64,000 bases of DNA from CAWEBF01 sp963807235. Lineage in GTDB: Bacteria; Acidobacteriota; Vicinamibacteria; Vicinamibacterales; UBA2999. Positions 50,878 to 60,619 of this stretch are shown here, one piece after another; position 1 is the first letter of the stretch; each line of letters starts with the position of its first letter. The stretch is taken from positions 37,320 through 101,319 of the forward strand of contig CAWEBF010000026.1 of NCBI GenBank assembly GCA_963807235.1, written 5' to 3'. Position numbers and translations under genes: made by a program. The notes below the pieces were generated by a model. It saw only the letters and a list, made by a program, of their open reading frames with translations. It was not told where the DNA came from and ran no database searches.

Positions 50878-52772
50878 GCGAGCGTCAGAAGCGGGCAGAC
50901 ATCGAGGGCATGCGTGCCCTGGCGATCCTGCTCGTCATTCTCTTTCATGCCCACGTGCCCTTTGTGTCGGGCGGGTTCGTCGGCGTTGACGTGTTCTTCG
51001 CGTTGTCGGGTTATCTCATTACCGGCTTGATGGCGGCCGAGCACCGGCGAAGCGGTACGGTGGTCATCTGGGAGTTCTATGCACGAAGGGCGCGCCGTCT
51101 GTTACCGGCGGCCTGGACCACCATCCTGGCGACGCTGGTATTGAGCTGGTGGGTCCTGGGGCCGCTGGACCAGCAGTCGTTCAGCGGCGCGGCCGTGGCG
51201 TCCACGATGTATCTCGGCAACGTGTGGTTCGGCCTGAACGCGACGGACTATCTCGCTGCGCCACCCGACAACAACCCGTTCCTCCATCTCTGGTCGCTGG
51301 CAGTGGAGGAGCAGTTCTACCTGGTGTGGCCGATTCTGTTCGTTGTGCTGATGCGGATCGCACCGCGGCGTGTCCGACCGATTCTTCTTGGTTTGTCGGT
51401 GCTTTCCCTCGGTCTGACGTTGGCGCTGCAGGCAGGCGGGTGGCCCCACTGGGCCTTCTTCGCCAGCCCCCCGCGAGCATGGGAGTTCGGTCTCGGAGCG
51501 GCCGCAGCGCTTGGCGGCTGGCGGCTTCCGTGGTGGTGTTCCTGGCTGGGCCTGGTTGCCGTGGTCATTCCCGCGGTGACGTACGGACCGCTGACGCCGT
51601 TCCCGGGGCTGGCTGCGCTGCCACCCGTGCTCGGGACGGTGGCGATCCTCGTCGCGCGCGATCCAACGGTCGAGCGCGGGCTTTCGTGGGGACCATTTCA
51701 ATACATCGGCGGGCTGTCCTACGGCTGGTATCTGTGGCACTGGCCGCTGCTCGTCGTGGCAAGGACACTCGTCCCAGGGCTGGACGTGTGGGCGAACCTG
51801 GCCATCTCGATCGTCGCTTTGGGTCTGGCCCAGGTCAGCTTGCTGCTGATCGAGGGTCCGATCCGACACTCCGGCTGGCTGGCACACCGCCCGCGAGTGA
51901 GCGTCGTTGGCGCGGTGGCGGTGACGTGTCTGGTCCTGTTTGCCTGCCAGGTCTGGCGATCCGGTATCGCCGCGGGGCTGAGGACGCCCGAGCAAGTCAG
52001 GTTTTCGCAGGCCCGGGACGAGATGCCGGCGATCTATGCCGCTGGCTGCCATCTGGACGTCGGCACGAGCCGGATTCGCGACTGTGCCTATGGCGCGCAA
52101 GGCTCCGAGACCACGATCGTGCTCTGGGGCGACAGTCACGCCGCGCAGTGGTTCCCGGCGCTCGAGGGCGCGGCCAGCCGATCGGGGTGGCGCCTTGTTC
52201 CGATCACAAAGTCGGGATGTCCTCCCGCGGATCTCGGCGGCCCCGTCTCATGTCGCGAATGGCGCCGCGAAGCCATCGCCGAGATTCGACGCCGTAAACC
52301 ATCGCTTGTCGTCCTGGCCAATGCGTACGTCTATCTCGAGCACGCCGACGCACGCGCGCTGCGCAGCACGCCGGATCAGTTCGTCGCCGGGGCGCGGCGG
52401 ACTCTCGAGGCGCTCAAAGGCATCCCGACCGCGGTCGTTCTTCCACTACGGCGGCCGGGCTTCGACGTACCCATGTGCCTGGCTCGTCGCGACTGGCGCC
52501 CCTGGCCGTTCACCCGATGCGAGTTGACGAGCCTTCGGCCCTCGACGATGGAACTCGAACAGTCGGCCGCCCGAGGCCTGTCAGACGTGCACGTCGTTGA
52601 TTTCTCGGAAAGCGTCTGTCCAGCCGACACGTGTGCCCCGATCGTTCAGGGCGAGATCGCTTACCGTGACGACAATCACCTGACGCCTCGCTTCAGCCGG
52701 CGGCTGGCGCCTTTCGTCGCTCAGGCCCTGTCGCCGCTCGTTCTCCAGGCACCGACACGCGGGCATGAGTAA
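50874..52772 (+). CDS. Acyltransferase-3 membrane protein with SGNH domain (OatA-like)
   Basis: An intact 632-residue protein. The first half is the ten-helix acyltransferase-3 domain: RADIEGMRALAILLVILFHA, GFVGVDVFFALSGYLITGLM, FYARRARRLLPAAWT, HLWSLAVEEQFYLVWPILF and LSYGWYLWHWPLLVVA. The second half is an SGNH hydrolase-like domain: TIVLWGDSHAAQWFPALEGA contains the GDSH Ser block, and AYRDDNHLTPRFSRRLAPFV contains the DxxH block. Proteins of this kind O-acetylate polysaccharides. ATG 50874 overlaps the sulfatase stop (ATGA). It probably decorates the glycan made by this locus. Confidence 0.94.
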   Translation: MSERQKRADIEGMRALAILLVILFHAHVPFVSGGFVGVDVFFALSGYLITGLMAAEHRRSGTVVIWEFYARRARRLLPAAWTTILATLVLSWWVLGPLDQQSFSGAAVASTMYLGNVWFGLNATDYLAAPPDNNPFLHLWSLAVEEQFYLVWPILFVVLMRIAPRRVRPILLGLSVLSLGLTLALQAGGWPHWAFFASPPRAWEFGLGAAAALGGWRLPWWCSWLGLVAVVIPAVTYGPLTPFPGLAALPPVLGTVAILVARDPTVERGLSWGPFQYIGGLSYGWYLWHWPLLVVARTLVPGLDVWANLAISIVALGLAQVSLLLIEGPIRHSGWLAHRPRVSVVGAVAVTCLVLFACQVWRSGIAAGLRTPEQVRFSQARDEMPAIYAAGCHLDVGTSRIRDCAYGAQGSETTIVLWGDSHAAQWFPALEGAASRSGWRLVPITKSGCPPADLGGPVSCREWRREAIAEIRRRKPSLVVLANAYVYLEHADARALRSTPDQFVAGARRTLEALKGIPTAVVLPLRRPGFDVPMCLARRDWRPWPFTRCELTSLRPSTMELEQSAARGLSDVHVVDFSESVCPADTCAPIVQGEIAYRDDNHLTPRFSRRLAPFVAQALSPLVLQAPTRGHE

Positions 52773-53397
52773 TGGCGTAAGCGCGAGAAGTAGGGTCCTC
52801 AGCCCTGCGGTCCTCGGAGCGTTGCTTTTCAGCGTCGCGGCGCTGGCCCTCGCGTTGATGCGTGGCGGAACGGCGCTCGTCGTGTCGAGACCCGTGCCGG
52901 ACCCCGACGCGATCGTCTCCTTGGCCAGTCATGAATGGGAGCGGTTGCCCGAGGCGGCCGATCTGGCCGCCAGGTTTCCACGCGCAACGCTGGTCCTGAC
53001 GTTGCCGCAGCACGTCACGAAATACAACTGCCACGACTGTGCCAATCGCATACATCGTTTGCAACGAGCCGGCGTTGTCAAGGAGCGGATCCGTGTAGTG
53101 CAGCTTCAGGAAGGCGGTACGTCACGGCGAGGCGCTGGCTGTTCGACGCTTCGCGGAAGGACAAGGACTGAAGCGAGTGCTGGTGGTCACGTCCCCCTAC
53201 CACACGCGGCGCTCTCTCGCGACCTTTGCTACCGTCCTGGCGGCGGCTGGGTCCAAGTCGGCGTCGCACCGGCGACTACGAGTTCACATGCAAACCCCGC
53301 CTGGTGGTGGCTCCTGCCCGACGACCGCGCCTACGTGCCGTATGAGTGGGCCGCCATCGTGTACTACGCGGTGTTTCACGGGGTGCGGCCGGCTTGA
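52765..53397 (+). CDS. DUF218 (YdcF/SanA-like) membrane protein, frameshifted in the middle
   Basis: About 210 residues. An N-terminal membrane anchor (VLGALLFSVAALALALMRGG) is followed by DAIVSLASHEWERLPEAADL, TLVLTLPQHVTK, then, in another frame, LKRVLVVTSPYHTRRSLATF, and finally PAWWWLLPDDRAYVPYEWAA in the first frame. The DAIV..lg...R..eA..L and VT.pyH..Rs motifs are characteristic of DUF218. The two shifts compensate each other (near 53125 and 53270). It overlaps the acyltransferase end by 8 bases. Relatives affect cell-envelope polysaccharide, but no reaction is proven. Confidence 0.82.
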   Translation: MSNGVSARSRVLSPAVLGALLFSVAALALALMRGGTALVVSRPVPDPDAIVSLASHEWERLPEAADLAARFPRATLVLTLPQHVTKYNCHDCANRIHRLQRAGVVKERIRVVQLQEGGTSRRGAGCSTLRGRTRTEASAGGHVPLPHAALSRDLCYRPGGGWVQVGVAPATTSSHANPAWWWLLPDDRAYVPYEWAAIVYYAVFHGVRPA

Positions 53398-53426
53398 GCA
53401 TCCATTCGCCTGGGCGTCGCGGATCG

Positions 53427-54110
53427 TCAATTCGGGCGCTTCAGCACGAAACAGCCGAGTTGAGCCGGGGCGTCCGCGCGTTTCAGGGGCCGGATGAAGC
53501 GGCCAACGGACCAATACGGGGAGTCGAACGCAGCCCAGTATTCCGCCGCCACCAGCTCGAAGCCGCACGACAGCCGGATGCCAGTCGGCTGGCGAGTGCT
53601 GGCGGCAGGGGTAGCGATTGTTGACGCCGTAGCTCCCCGGCAGCGTGTAGACGTTCGGATGGCCTTCCTGTCCGAAAGGCGTGGTGAGAATCAGGTGGCC
53701 TCCGGGTCTCGTGCGCGAATGCATCCCTTCGATTGCGGCACGGGTCTCAGTGATGTGCTCGAGCACGCTGATGCACAGGACGACGTCGAACTGCCGATCG
53801 GCGCCAGGCCGGGTGATGTCCTGGTCTTCCACCAGCCAATGACGGTTGGTGAGCCCCTTCGTCCAGTAGTCCTTGATGTTGTCGATCGCCGTGACCAGGA
53901 ACCCGCAGGTCCGCACCAGCGCCGGCAGCGCGCTCTTGCCGGTGCCGACGTCGAGAACCGTCCTGGGTTGGAGCTGGTTCAGCCAGCTGAAGACGAAGCT
54001 GTACTCGACGGGCCGCTCGTTGGTCTTCTGAAACTTCTGCCGCCCGGCCTCGTATCCGTCACGCGTCGAATGGCGCTGCGGCCGGCCCACTGGGCGAATC
54101 GATTGAGCAT
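53427..54110 (-). CDS. Class I SAM-dependent methyltransferase (two frameshifts)
   Basis: About 227 residues from ATG 54110 (MLNRFAQWAGRSAIRRVT). After one shift near 54060 it continues KFQKTNERPVEYSFVFSWLN. The SAM-binding motif is TVLDVGTGKSALP, followed by VTAIDNI, FDVVLCISVLEHITETRAAI and RTRPGGHLILTTPFGQ. A second shift near 53590 leads to CGFELVAAEYWAAFDSPYWS and the TGA at 53429-53427. It is a small-molecule or sugar methyltransferase in type. It converges with the DUF218 gene and diverges from the flippase gene. Confidence 0.85.
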
Positions 54111-54194
54111 GTCCTCGATCTTACCGTCGTTGACCAGCAGGATTCGGCAGCACTGTTATGCGGTTGCACCGTTGTGTGGGCGAGTGCAGGAGTG

Positions 54195-55807
54195 ATGACG
54201 GTGTGCAGCGATCCGAACTTGCTACCCTATGGTCGGGGCGGTTGGGAGCACAGCTTGGCTGAGTCAGCGGACAAGAAGAACTACGGAAAGCTGGCCAGGC
54301 GCGGGATGGTGTGGGGAGCCGTACGCGAGGCATCGCGCTCACTTCTCTTCCTGCCGACGGCGATGATCCTGGCCCGGTTGATCTCGCCGGAGGAGGCCGG
54401 CATCGCCGCGGCCGCCAGCTTCTTCACCCAGCTTGCGGGGCGGCTGACACGTTCGGCCTCGGCGCGGCGGTGATGCGGATCAAGAACCTCACCTCGGAGC
54501 ACCTGGCCGCGGTGTTCGTGTTCAGCATGGCCTCGGCGTGGCGCGTGGGGTGATTCTGGCTCTCGGCGCCGAAGCCGCCGGGCTGGCCTTCAAGAGCGCC
54601 GAGATCGCCAAGATCCTGCCGGTCGCCGGCATCGAGTTCGTGCTGGTGGGGCTGGGCGCCGTTCCGGCGGCCATACTGGCTCGCGAAATGCGGTATCGCG
54701 AGAGCGTCGCCACCGAGACCGCCGGATGGACCTCCGAGTGCGTGTCCTCGGTCGTTCTGGCGTGGTTCGGCTTCAGCTACTGGAGCATCGTCCTCGGTGG
54801 CCTCATCGGCGACGTCGTAAGACTGGTTGGCCGCTTCTGGCAGACGAGGTGGCGGCCTCAGCGTTCGTGTTTACCAGGCAGGCGGCGCGGGAAGTGCTGT
54901 CCTTCGGGGCCGGCATCTACGTCAAGACGCTCCTGGAGTACGGGTCGCAGAACCTCGACAACCTCATCGTCGGGCGGGTGCTGGGTGTGACTGCGCTCGG
55001 CTACTACGACAAGGCCTTCGCGACGATGATGCGGCTCTCGACGCGACTCAACCTCAACGGCCCGGCGATATCTTTCCGGCTGTTCGCGCTGATGCAGGAG
55101 GACCGGGAGCGCTTCCGGCGAGGCTACCGGAAGATCATCCTGTCGGCCACCCTGCTCGGGTACCCCGTGATGACGGGACTGATCGTCGCCGCGCCGGAAC
55201 TGATCAGAGTGCTCTTCGGCGAGCGGTGGTCTCCCGCGACGGTGCCGTTCCAGGTGTTGTGCGCCGTGGCGATGCTGCGGATCCTCAACGCCTACGCCAG
55301 CACGGCCACCCAGGCGATGGGGCGGATCTGGTCGGAGGTCGGGCGGCAGTTCCTGTTCGTGCATCGTGCTCGTGCTGTCGGTGTTCGCGTTCTCGCGATG
55401 GGGCATCAACGGCGCCGCGGTCGGTGTGCTGGTGGCGACGTGCGTCGATGACCAGCCTGCTCCAGATCGCTCGTGCGGCGCATCACGGGCTTCTCGTGGC
55501 GGGATCTGCTCGCGCCCCAGGTGCCGGCCGTGCAGTGCGCCGTCGGGCTGGCCCTGGTGCTGCTGGTTACGCGGCTGGCTCTGGCGAACCTCGCCCCGTC
55601 CTTGCCGCGCGCTGGCGGGCCTCGCCATATTGGGATCAGTCGGCGCTGCCTACTATGCTGGCCTTCCTGATTCTTTCTCGTGCGCCGGACGTTCATGAAA
55701 CGGTTCACGACACGCTCAAGGAGTTCGCCCCGAGTGTGGCGGCGCGTTTCAAGACGCTGGACAAAGCTGGAACCAGCAAGCGTGCGCCGGCTTCGACGAA
55801 GCCCTGA
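54195..55807 (+). CDS. wzx: Polysaccharide flippase (Wzx/MOP family), frameshifted
   Basis: About 535 residues with some 12 membrane helices. Recognisable stretches are YGKLARRGMVWGAVREASRS, FLPTAMILARLISPEEAGIA, RYRESVATETAGW, VLSFGAGIYVKTLLEYGSQN, LDNLIVGRVLGVTALGYYDK, PVMTGLIVAAPELIRVLFGE, VLCAVAMLRILNAYASTATQ and FSRWGINGAAVGVLVAT. The 'G...vg..lG..aLG.Y..a' pattern is typical of lipid-linked oligosaccharide flippases. Five or more shifts interrupt it. The locus thus has both a flippase (Wzx-type) and, 47 kb upstream, an ABC exporter (Wzm/Wzt), which suggests two glycan routes. The start is uncertain: ATG 54195 or TTG 54256. Confidence 0.85.
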
Positions 55808-55844
55808 TCGACGCAGCGAGCCGCTACGAAGGCACGGCTGAATC

Positions 55845-57089
55845 CTAACGTTGCTGGGCGCGGCTGGCCCAGTCGACCGGGGCCAGGCCCGGGCAGCGGC
55901 TTCAGCAGCAGCGGCCGCACGTCGCCGACGTTGCGCAAGGCGGCGAAGTTGCGGAAATAGGACACCAGGTCACGGTTGTCGAGCCGCAGGTGATTGTCGG
56001 TGGACGTGTTGTACTCCAGCCAGAATTCCTTGATCATGTTGGCGGTCGCCCCGTTGGTCCGTACCGAAACCTGCAGGTCCCGGTAGATCTGCACAGGCTC
56101 CGTGGTTTCGTCGGCCACCCAGGCGCTGACGAGGTCGTAGTCGTTGGCCCGCTGGTTGATGGTGTAGAAGAACCTCGTCCAGGTATTCGGCTTGATGCAG
56201 AAGTCGCCGAGCTTGGGCAGCAAAGGTTCGACGCTCGATGGTGCCTGGGCCGACCTGTTGCCGTCGGTCTGAGACCAGTCGGCCGGTCCAGCGGGCGCCG
56301 CGTTGTAGGACCGCGTCGTGAAGCCCGCGACGTGCTGGTTGGCGTCGAAGCAGGCGGCTCGAGACCACGTGTTGGCGAAGTTGGTCTGCGGCTCCAGCCA
56401 GATGGTGCCGCTGTTTCCGCCGCTGGCGAACTGGAACGCCTTGTGGTTGTCGAGGCCCGTGCGCAGGTACGAGTCCGTCCAGTACCCATCCCACGTGAAG
56501 AAGTAGCTGTGGCCGTCCGTCGTGTCGAGAGGCAGCCTTGCCATCGAGATCAGGCTGTTGTTCGAAATCTCAGCGTGGCGCCGGCGGCGTGGCTGGCAGC
56601 CGCGGTCGAGTATGTTCCTCGGGTCACGCATGACGCCCGTCGTGTTCGAGTCGGTGATCGTCATGATCTCGTTGTCGATCTTGATGGCTCGCCCCGGGAC
56701 GTACGGGACTGCGCGAGAAAGGCTGGGGCAGTGTGATGAACGTGGCGGACGACGAAATGGCGCGTCAGGATCGTCGTCCAGTTTCGAAAGGCCGGGATGA
56801 CGATCTTCGCGGCGTCCTGCCTGTGCCGGTCGCTGTCGGCTCCGGGGTTGTAGGTGACCCAGAGGCCTTCGGTGGCGTTCGAGTCGATCAAGCCTCCCTG
56901 GTTCCTGTAATTCAGCTGGGCGGCGTCGCGGAGGCTGTAGGACCTCCAGTGCTCGCCGCGGGCCACCAGGGCGTTGAAGTACGCGTGCTGATCGCCCTGG
57001 GCGAAGACGAGCTGCGAGGCGATCCGCGTCATCGACGGCACAAAGGCTGCGGCCGCCACCACGGCCGCCAGGCAAATCACGCGCTTCAT
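55845..57089 (-). CDS. Secreted protein of unknown family, possibly jelly-roll (frameshifted)
   Basis: About 414 residues from ATG 57089 with a signal peptide (MKRVICLAAVVAAAAFVPSM). The mature part has AYFNALVARGEHWRSYSLRD, YVPGRAIKIDNEIMTITDSN, DGHSYFFTWDGYWTDSYLRT, FQFASGGNSGTIWLEPQTNF, TWTRFFYTINQRANDYDLVS, MIKEFWLEYNTST and RDLVSYFRNFAALRNV. The regular beta-strand pattern and 'tWtrf...i' segment suggest a concanavalin-like jelly-roll, as in some polysaccharide lyases, but I do not recognise a catalytic motif. Shifts lie near 56720, 56610 and 55890. It lies between the flippase and asnB, on the opposite strand to both. Confidence 0.6.
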
Positions 57090-57407
57090 TTACTGCTCCC
57101 CCTGACGTCCAAATCTCATCCGATCCGCGGGTTTGCCCCGACGGCCCTGGACGCCAATCCTCGCATAGTCTTCCAAACTCCGGGCCAACTCCGCCATTGC
57201 TATTCGGCCCAATTGCCGGGGTGCTAGCGCTGGCGAACCCACCAAAAATGTCAGTCAGTGCAAAAACTGCATTCCCGGGCACCGAGGCCTTTTTGTCCTT
57301 TTCGGCCGATTAGTGCTGGAACTTTGCCTCATGGATGCCGCCGCCCAGGCCGAATCCTCAGTGGACGATGTACCGTTGTGGGCGTGCATGACTGAGCGGC
57401 TTCTCCC
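57090..57407. other. Divergent non-coding region before asnB
   Basis: A 318-bp gap between the divergent secreted-protein gene and asnB. I checked all TTGC sites here and found none with a GG exactly 10 bases upstream, so no sigma-54 promoter is called. No RNA gene or terminator is visible. Confidence 0.5.
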
Positions 57408-59291
57408 ATGTGTGGCATAGCCGGCCGGGTGAATTTCCGTTCGCGCCGGCCGGTGGAGCCGTCGCTCGTGCAGTCGATGTGCGACCTGCTGGCCCATCGC
57501 GGGCCCGACGACCACGGGGTCTACACCGACCAGCACGTGGGCCTGGGCCATCGGCGACTGTCGATCCTGGACCTGTCCCCCAGCGGCCACCAGCCCATGG
57601 CCGATCCGTCCAGGCGCCTCTGGCTAACGTTCAACGGAGAGATCTACAACTTTCTCGAGATCCGCCGCGAGCTGGAGCAGGAAGGCTTCACGTTCTGCTC
57701 CCGCTCCGATACCGAGGTCATCCTCGCCGCCTACGCGCACTGGGGGGTCGAATGCCTGGGGCGGCTGCGCGGGATGTTCGCGCTTGGGCTGTGGGATTGG
57801 AACACGCAGACGCTGCTGCTCGCGCGCGACCGCGTGGGCAAGAAGCCCTTGCACTATTGGCTCGACGGCGATGGCATTGCCTTCGCTTCGGAGCCGAAGG
57901 CCTTTCTGGCCGATCCGGGATTCGAACCCGCCGCCGATGCGTCGGCGCTGCTGCACTACCTGGCGTACCAATCCGTACCGTCGCCACAGTCGGCCTTCAA
58001 GGGTCTGCAGAAGCTTCCGCCCGGCCACTTCCTGCTGGTCCGCGACGGGAAGGTTGACGTCCAGCGCTACTGGCGGCTCAACTACGAACCAAAGCAGAAG
58101 ATCGACGAGCGGGAGCTGCCCAGTCTGCTCCTGGCGCAGATTCGCGACGCCGTCGCATGCCGGCTGATCAGCGACGTGCCACTCGGAGCGTTTCTCAGTG
58201 GCGGGATCGATTCGGCCACCGTGGTCGCGCTGATGGCGCAGACCGGCGGTGGCCGCGTGAAGACGTTCTCGATCGGCTTTCCCGAAGAGGAATACGACGA
58301 GCTGCCGTTCGCGCGACAGGTGGCGAAGCGCTTCGGCACCGACCACCACGAATTCGTGGTCACGCCGCAGGTCCACGACATCCTGCCCAAGCTGGTCTGG
58401 CACTACAACGAGCCGTTCGCGGACCCGTCCGCGATTCCCACCTACTACCTGTCGCAGCTGACGCGCGAGCACGTGACGGTGGCGCTCAACGGTGACGGCG
58501 GAGATGAAAGCTTCGGCGGCTATACGCGGTACCTCCCGTTGTCACGGGCGGCCGGGTTCTGGAACCTTCCCGCCGCACTCCGGCGCGCCGGCGTCGCGGC
58601 CAGCCGATCCACCGCGACCATGCAGCCGCTGCCGCACAGGATCCAGAACTGGCTGGAAATCAATGGCCTCGGCCCACAGCATCAGCACATCGTGCGCTCG
58701 ATGCAACTCAAGCCCACGTTGCGGGCCGCGCTGTGCACGCCGGAATTTCTTTCCGCGGCCGGTGCGCCGCCGCCCGAGCTGCTGCTGGAGACCGCCTTCG
58801 CCGAGACCGACGCGCGCGACCACGTGGACGCGATGATGGCGGTGGACGTCGCGCATTACCTGCCCGACACGCTGCTCGTGAAGGTGGACATCGCCTCGAT
58901 GGCCCACGGCCTGGAGGCGCGGTCGCCATTCCTGGATCACCAGCTGATGGAGTTCGTGGCGCGCTTGCCCGCCGACGCGAAGATCAGGGGCACGGCGCTC
59001 AAGTACGCGCTGAAACAGGCGGTGCGCGGGCTGATTCCGGACGAGATCATCGATCGAAAAAAGAAGGGGTTCAGCGTCCCGATCCGGCGCTGGTTCCGGC
59101 AGGAGTTGAAGGGCTTCCTCTACGACACGCTGCTCAGCTCACGGGCGCTGCAGCGTGGGTACTTCCGGCCGAAGGCCCTCCGCGCGATGCTGGATCAACA
59201 CGTGGCCGGCACGTGCGACTGGCACGACGAGCTGTGGAACCTGAGCATGCTGGAGCTGTGGCACCAGCGGTTCATCGACCAGAAGCGCTAA
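57408..59291 (+). CDS. asnB: Glutamine-dependent asparagine synthetase-type amidotransferase
   Basis: An intact 627-residue enzyme. The N-terminal Ntn glutaminase domain starts MCGIAG, with Cys2 as nucleophile after Met removal, and has LLAHRGPDDHG and LTFNGEIYNF. The synthetase domain has the PP-loop GAFLSGGIDSATVVALMAQ, GDGGDESFGGYTRYL, and SMAHGLEARSPFLDHQLMEF. AsnB-family proteins amidate Asp or other carboxylates using glutamine and ATP. In exosortase loci a dedicated AsnB-type amidotransferase is common and is thought to amidate a uronic acid or another acid group of the glycan. It begins the ACP-FkbH run. Confidence 0.92.
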   Translation: MCGIAGRVNFRSRRPVEPSLVQSMCDLLAHRGPDDHGVYTDQHVGLGHRRLSILDLSPSGHQPMADPSRRLWLTFNGEIYNFLEIRRELEQEGFTFCSRSDTEVILAAYAHWGVECLGRLRGMFALGLWDWNTQTLLLARDRVGKKPLHYWLDGDGIAFASEPKAFLADPGFEPAADASALLHYLAYQSVPSPQSAFKGLQKLPPGHFLLVRDGKVDVQRYWRLNYEPKQKIDERELPSLLLAQIRDAVACRLISDVPLGAFLSGGIDSATVVALMAQTGGGRVKTFSIGFPEEEYDELPFARQVAKRFGTDHHEFVVTPQVHDILPKLVWHYNEPFADPSAIPTYYLSQLTREHVTVALNGDGGDESFGGYTRYLPLSRAAGFWNLPAALRRAGVAASRSTATMQPLPHRIQNWLEINGLGPQHQHIVRSMQLKPTLRAALCTPEFLSAAGAPPPELLLETAFAETDARDHVDAMMAVDVAHYLPDTLLVKVDIASMAHGLEARSPFLDHQLMEFVARLPADAKIRGTALKYALKQAVRGLIPDEIIDRKKKGFSVPIRRWFRQELKGFLYDTLLSSRALQRGYFRPKALRAMLDQHVAGTCDWHDELWNLSMLELWHQRFIDQKR

Positions 59292-59321
59292 ACTACACGA
59301 GCTGTGTTCCAGACGGATCGC

Positions 59322-59564
59322 ATGAGCCAAATACTCGAGCGGATTACTGACGTATTTCGGGACGCGTTTGACGACGACACACTGGTCCTGACACCTCATA
59401 CGACGGCTCGGGATATCGAGGGTTGGGACTCGATGATGCAAGTAACCCTCGTCATCGAGATCGAGAAGGCGTTCGGCCTTCGCTTCAGCGGGGAAGAGAT
59501 CGCGAAGCTGCAAACCGTCGGAGACCTCGAGGGGCTGGTGCAGCGTAGGCTCGGGCAGGCCTGA
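59322..59564 (+). CDS. Acyl carrier protein
   Basis: An intact ACP of about 80 residues. The phosphopantetheine serine is in IEGWDSMMQVTLVIEIEKAF (DSM motif), followed by GLRFSGEEIAKLQTVGDLEG, the usual helix II to III pattern. ATG 59322 is chosen over GTG 59304 because the ACP fold starts there. ACPs with FkbH partners carry a glyceryl or other short acid as thioester. Its nearest neighbours, the AAC(3)-like transferase, FkbH and a MaoC-like hydratase, suggest a small acyl-building pathway rather than fatty-acid synthesis. Confidence 0.93.
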   Translation: MSQILERITDVFRDAFDDDTLVLTPHTTARDIEGWDSMMQVTLVIEIEKAFGLRFSGEEIAKLQTVGDLEGLVQRRLGQA

Positions 59565-59618
59565 AATTCTGGCCAGCACAGTTATTCTGCTCCTGGGCCT
59601 TCGCGATTGTTCCTGATC

Positions 59619-60477
59619 ATGGCCGGTCGCGGACAGCGAAAGCCCCAGTCCTGGAAGTCCCGCCTGAAGAACGTTCTGAAGCGCGCACGGCGCCGAGGCG
59701 TCGAAACGCTTTTTGCGTTCGACAAACGCGACCTGGCGTCGGCAATCGCGCGCCTGGGGGTCGGCGCCGGAGACGTCGTGCTCGTGCATGTATGGTACGG
59801 GCGCTTCGAAGGGTTTCGTGGAACGCCCCTGGACGTCATTCATGCGCTGCAGGAAGCCGTCGGGCCCACGGGAACCCTCATCATGCCGACGCTGCCCTTC
59901 GGCGGCAGAGCGGTTGACTATGCACAGCGCGGTGCAGTGACGGACCTGGCTTACACGCCTTCCGCAATGGGGCTCGTCACCGAAATCTTCCGCCGAATGC
60001 CCGATGTCGTTCGCAGCATCCATCCGACCCACAGTGTCGCCGTGTGGGGAGCGCGCGCAGACGAACTCGTCCGCGACCATCACCGCGCCACCACACCGTG
60101 CGGAAACGGATGCCGTTCCTGCGGTTGCTGGACGTGAACGGAAAGGTGCTCTTCCTCGGTGCCTCTGCGCGGGCGATGACCTTCTACCACGGCCTGGAGG
60201 AGTTGCTGGAAACAGAGCTGCCGGTCGCACCCTTTACACCCGAAGTGTTTGAACTCCAGACGCGCGATTCTCGAAGGCAGGCTGTGGACGACGCGGACGC
60301 GGCTGTTTTCACAGGACGGCGAGACACGAAACTGCTGGTTCCCGTGCTGAAAAGCGCAGGGCCTGGCACCAGCAGCGCGTGGGGTTACTGCAGATGGCCG
60401 CCGCCGGGTGTCACGATATCCTCGATGCCTGCCGACAACTCGCACGGGTCGGAAAATCCGTCTATCCGGCAGCTTGA
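59619..60477 (+). CDS. AAC(3)-like N-acyltransferase (two frameshifts)
   Basis: About 285 residues from ATG 59619. KRDLASAIARLGVGAGDVVL followed by VHVWYGRFEGFRG is the typical start of the aminoglycoside 3-N-acetyltransferase fold. GPTGTLIMPTLPF, SAMGLVTEIFRRMPDVVRSI and HPTHSVAVWGARADEL are its signature segments. A shift near 60105 leads to LLDVNGKVLFLGASARAMTF; one near 60385 leads to LQMAAAGCHDILDACRQLAR and the TGA at 60475-60477. In polysaccharide loci, members of this family are thought to acylate amino sugars, not antibiotics. It could use the acyl-ACP made by its neighbours; this is inferred. Confidence 0.83.
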
Positions 60478-60619
60478 GACGCCTACACACCGTTTCACAT
60501 TTGTCGCGTCCTGACGGCTCCTGCTACGATTTCGGATCCACGATCGATGAAGTGGCGTAACCGGCCTTGCGTGCTTCCGGCGCGAACTGTCGGGAGTCGC
60601 GTGGAGAAGGATTGAATCG

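Noticed and set aside
59619..60477. Antibiotic resistance gene (aminoglycoside acetyltransferase)
   Set aside because: The fold matches AAC(3), but the ACP/FkbH/polysaccharide setting and the broad family make a resistance role unlikely.
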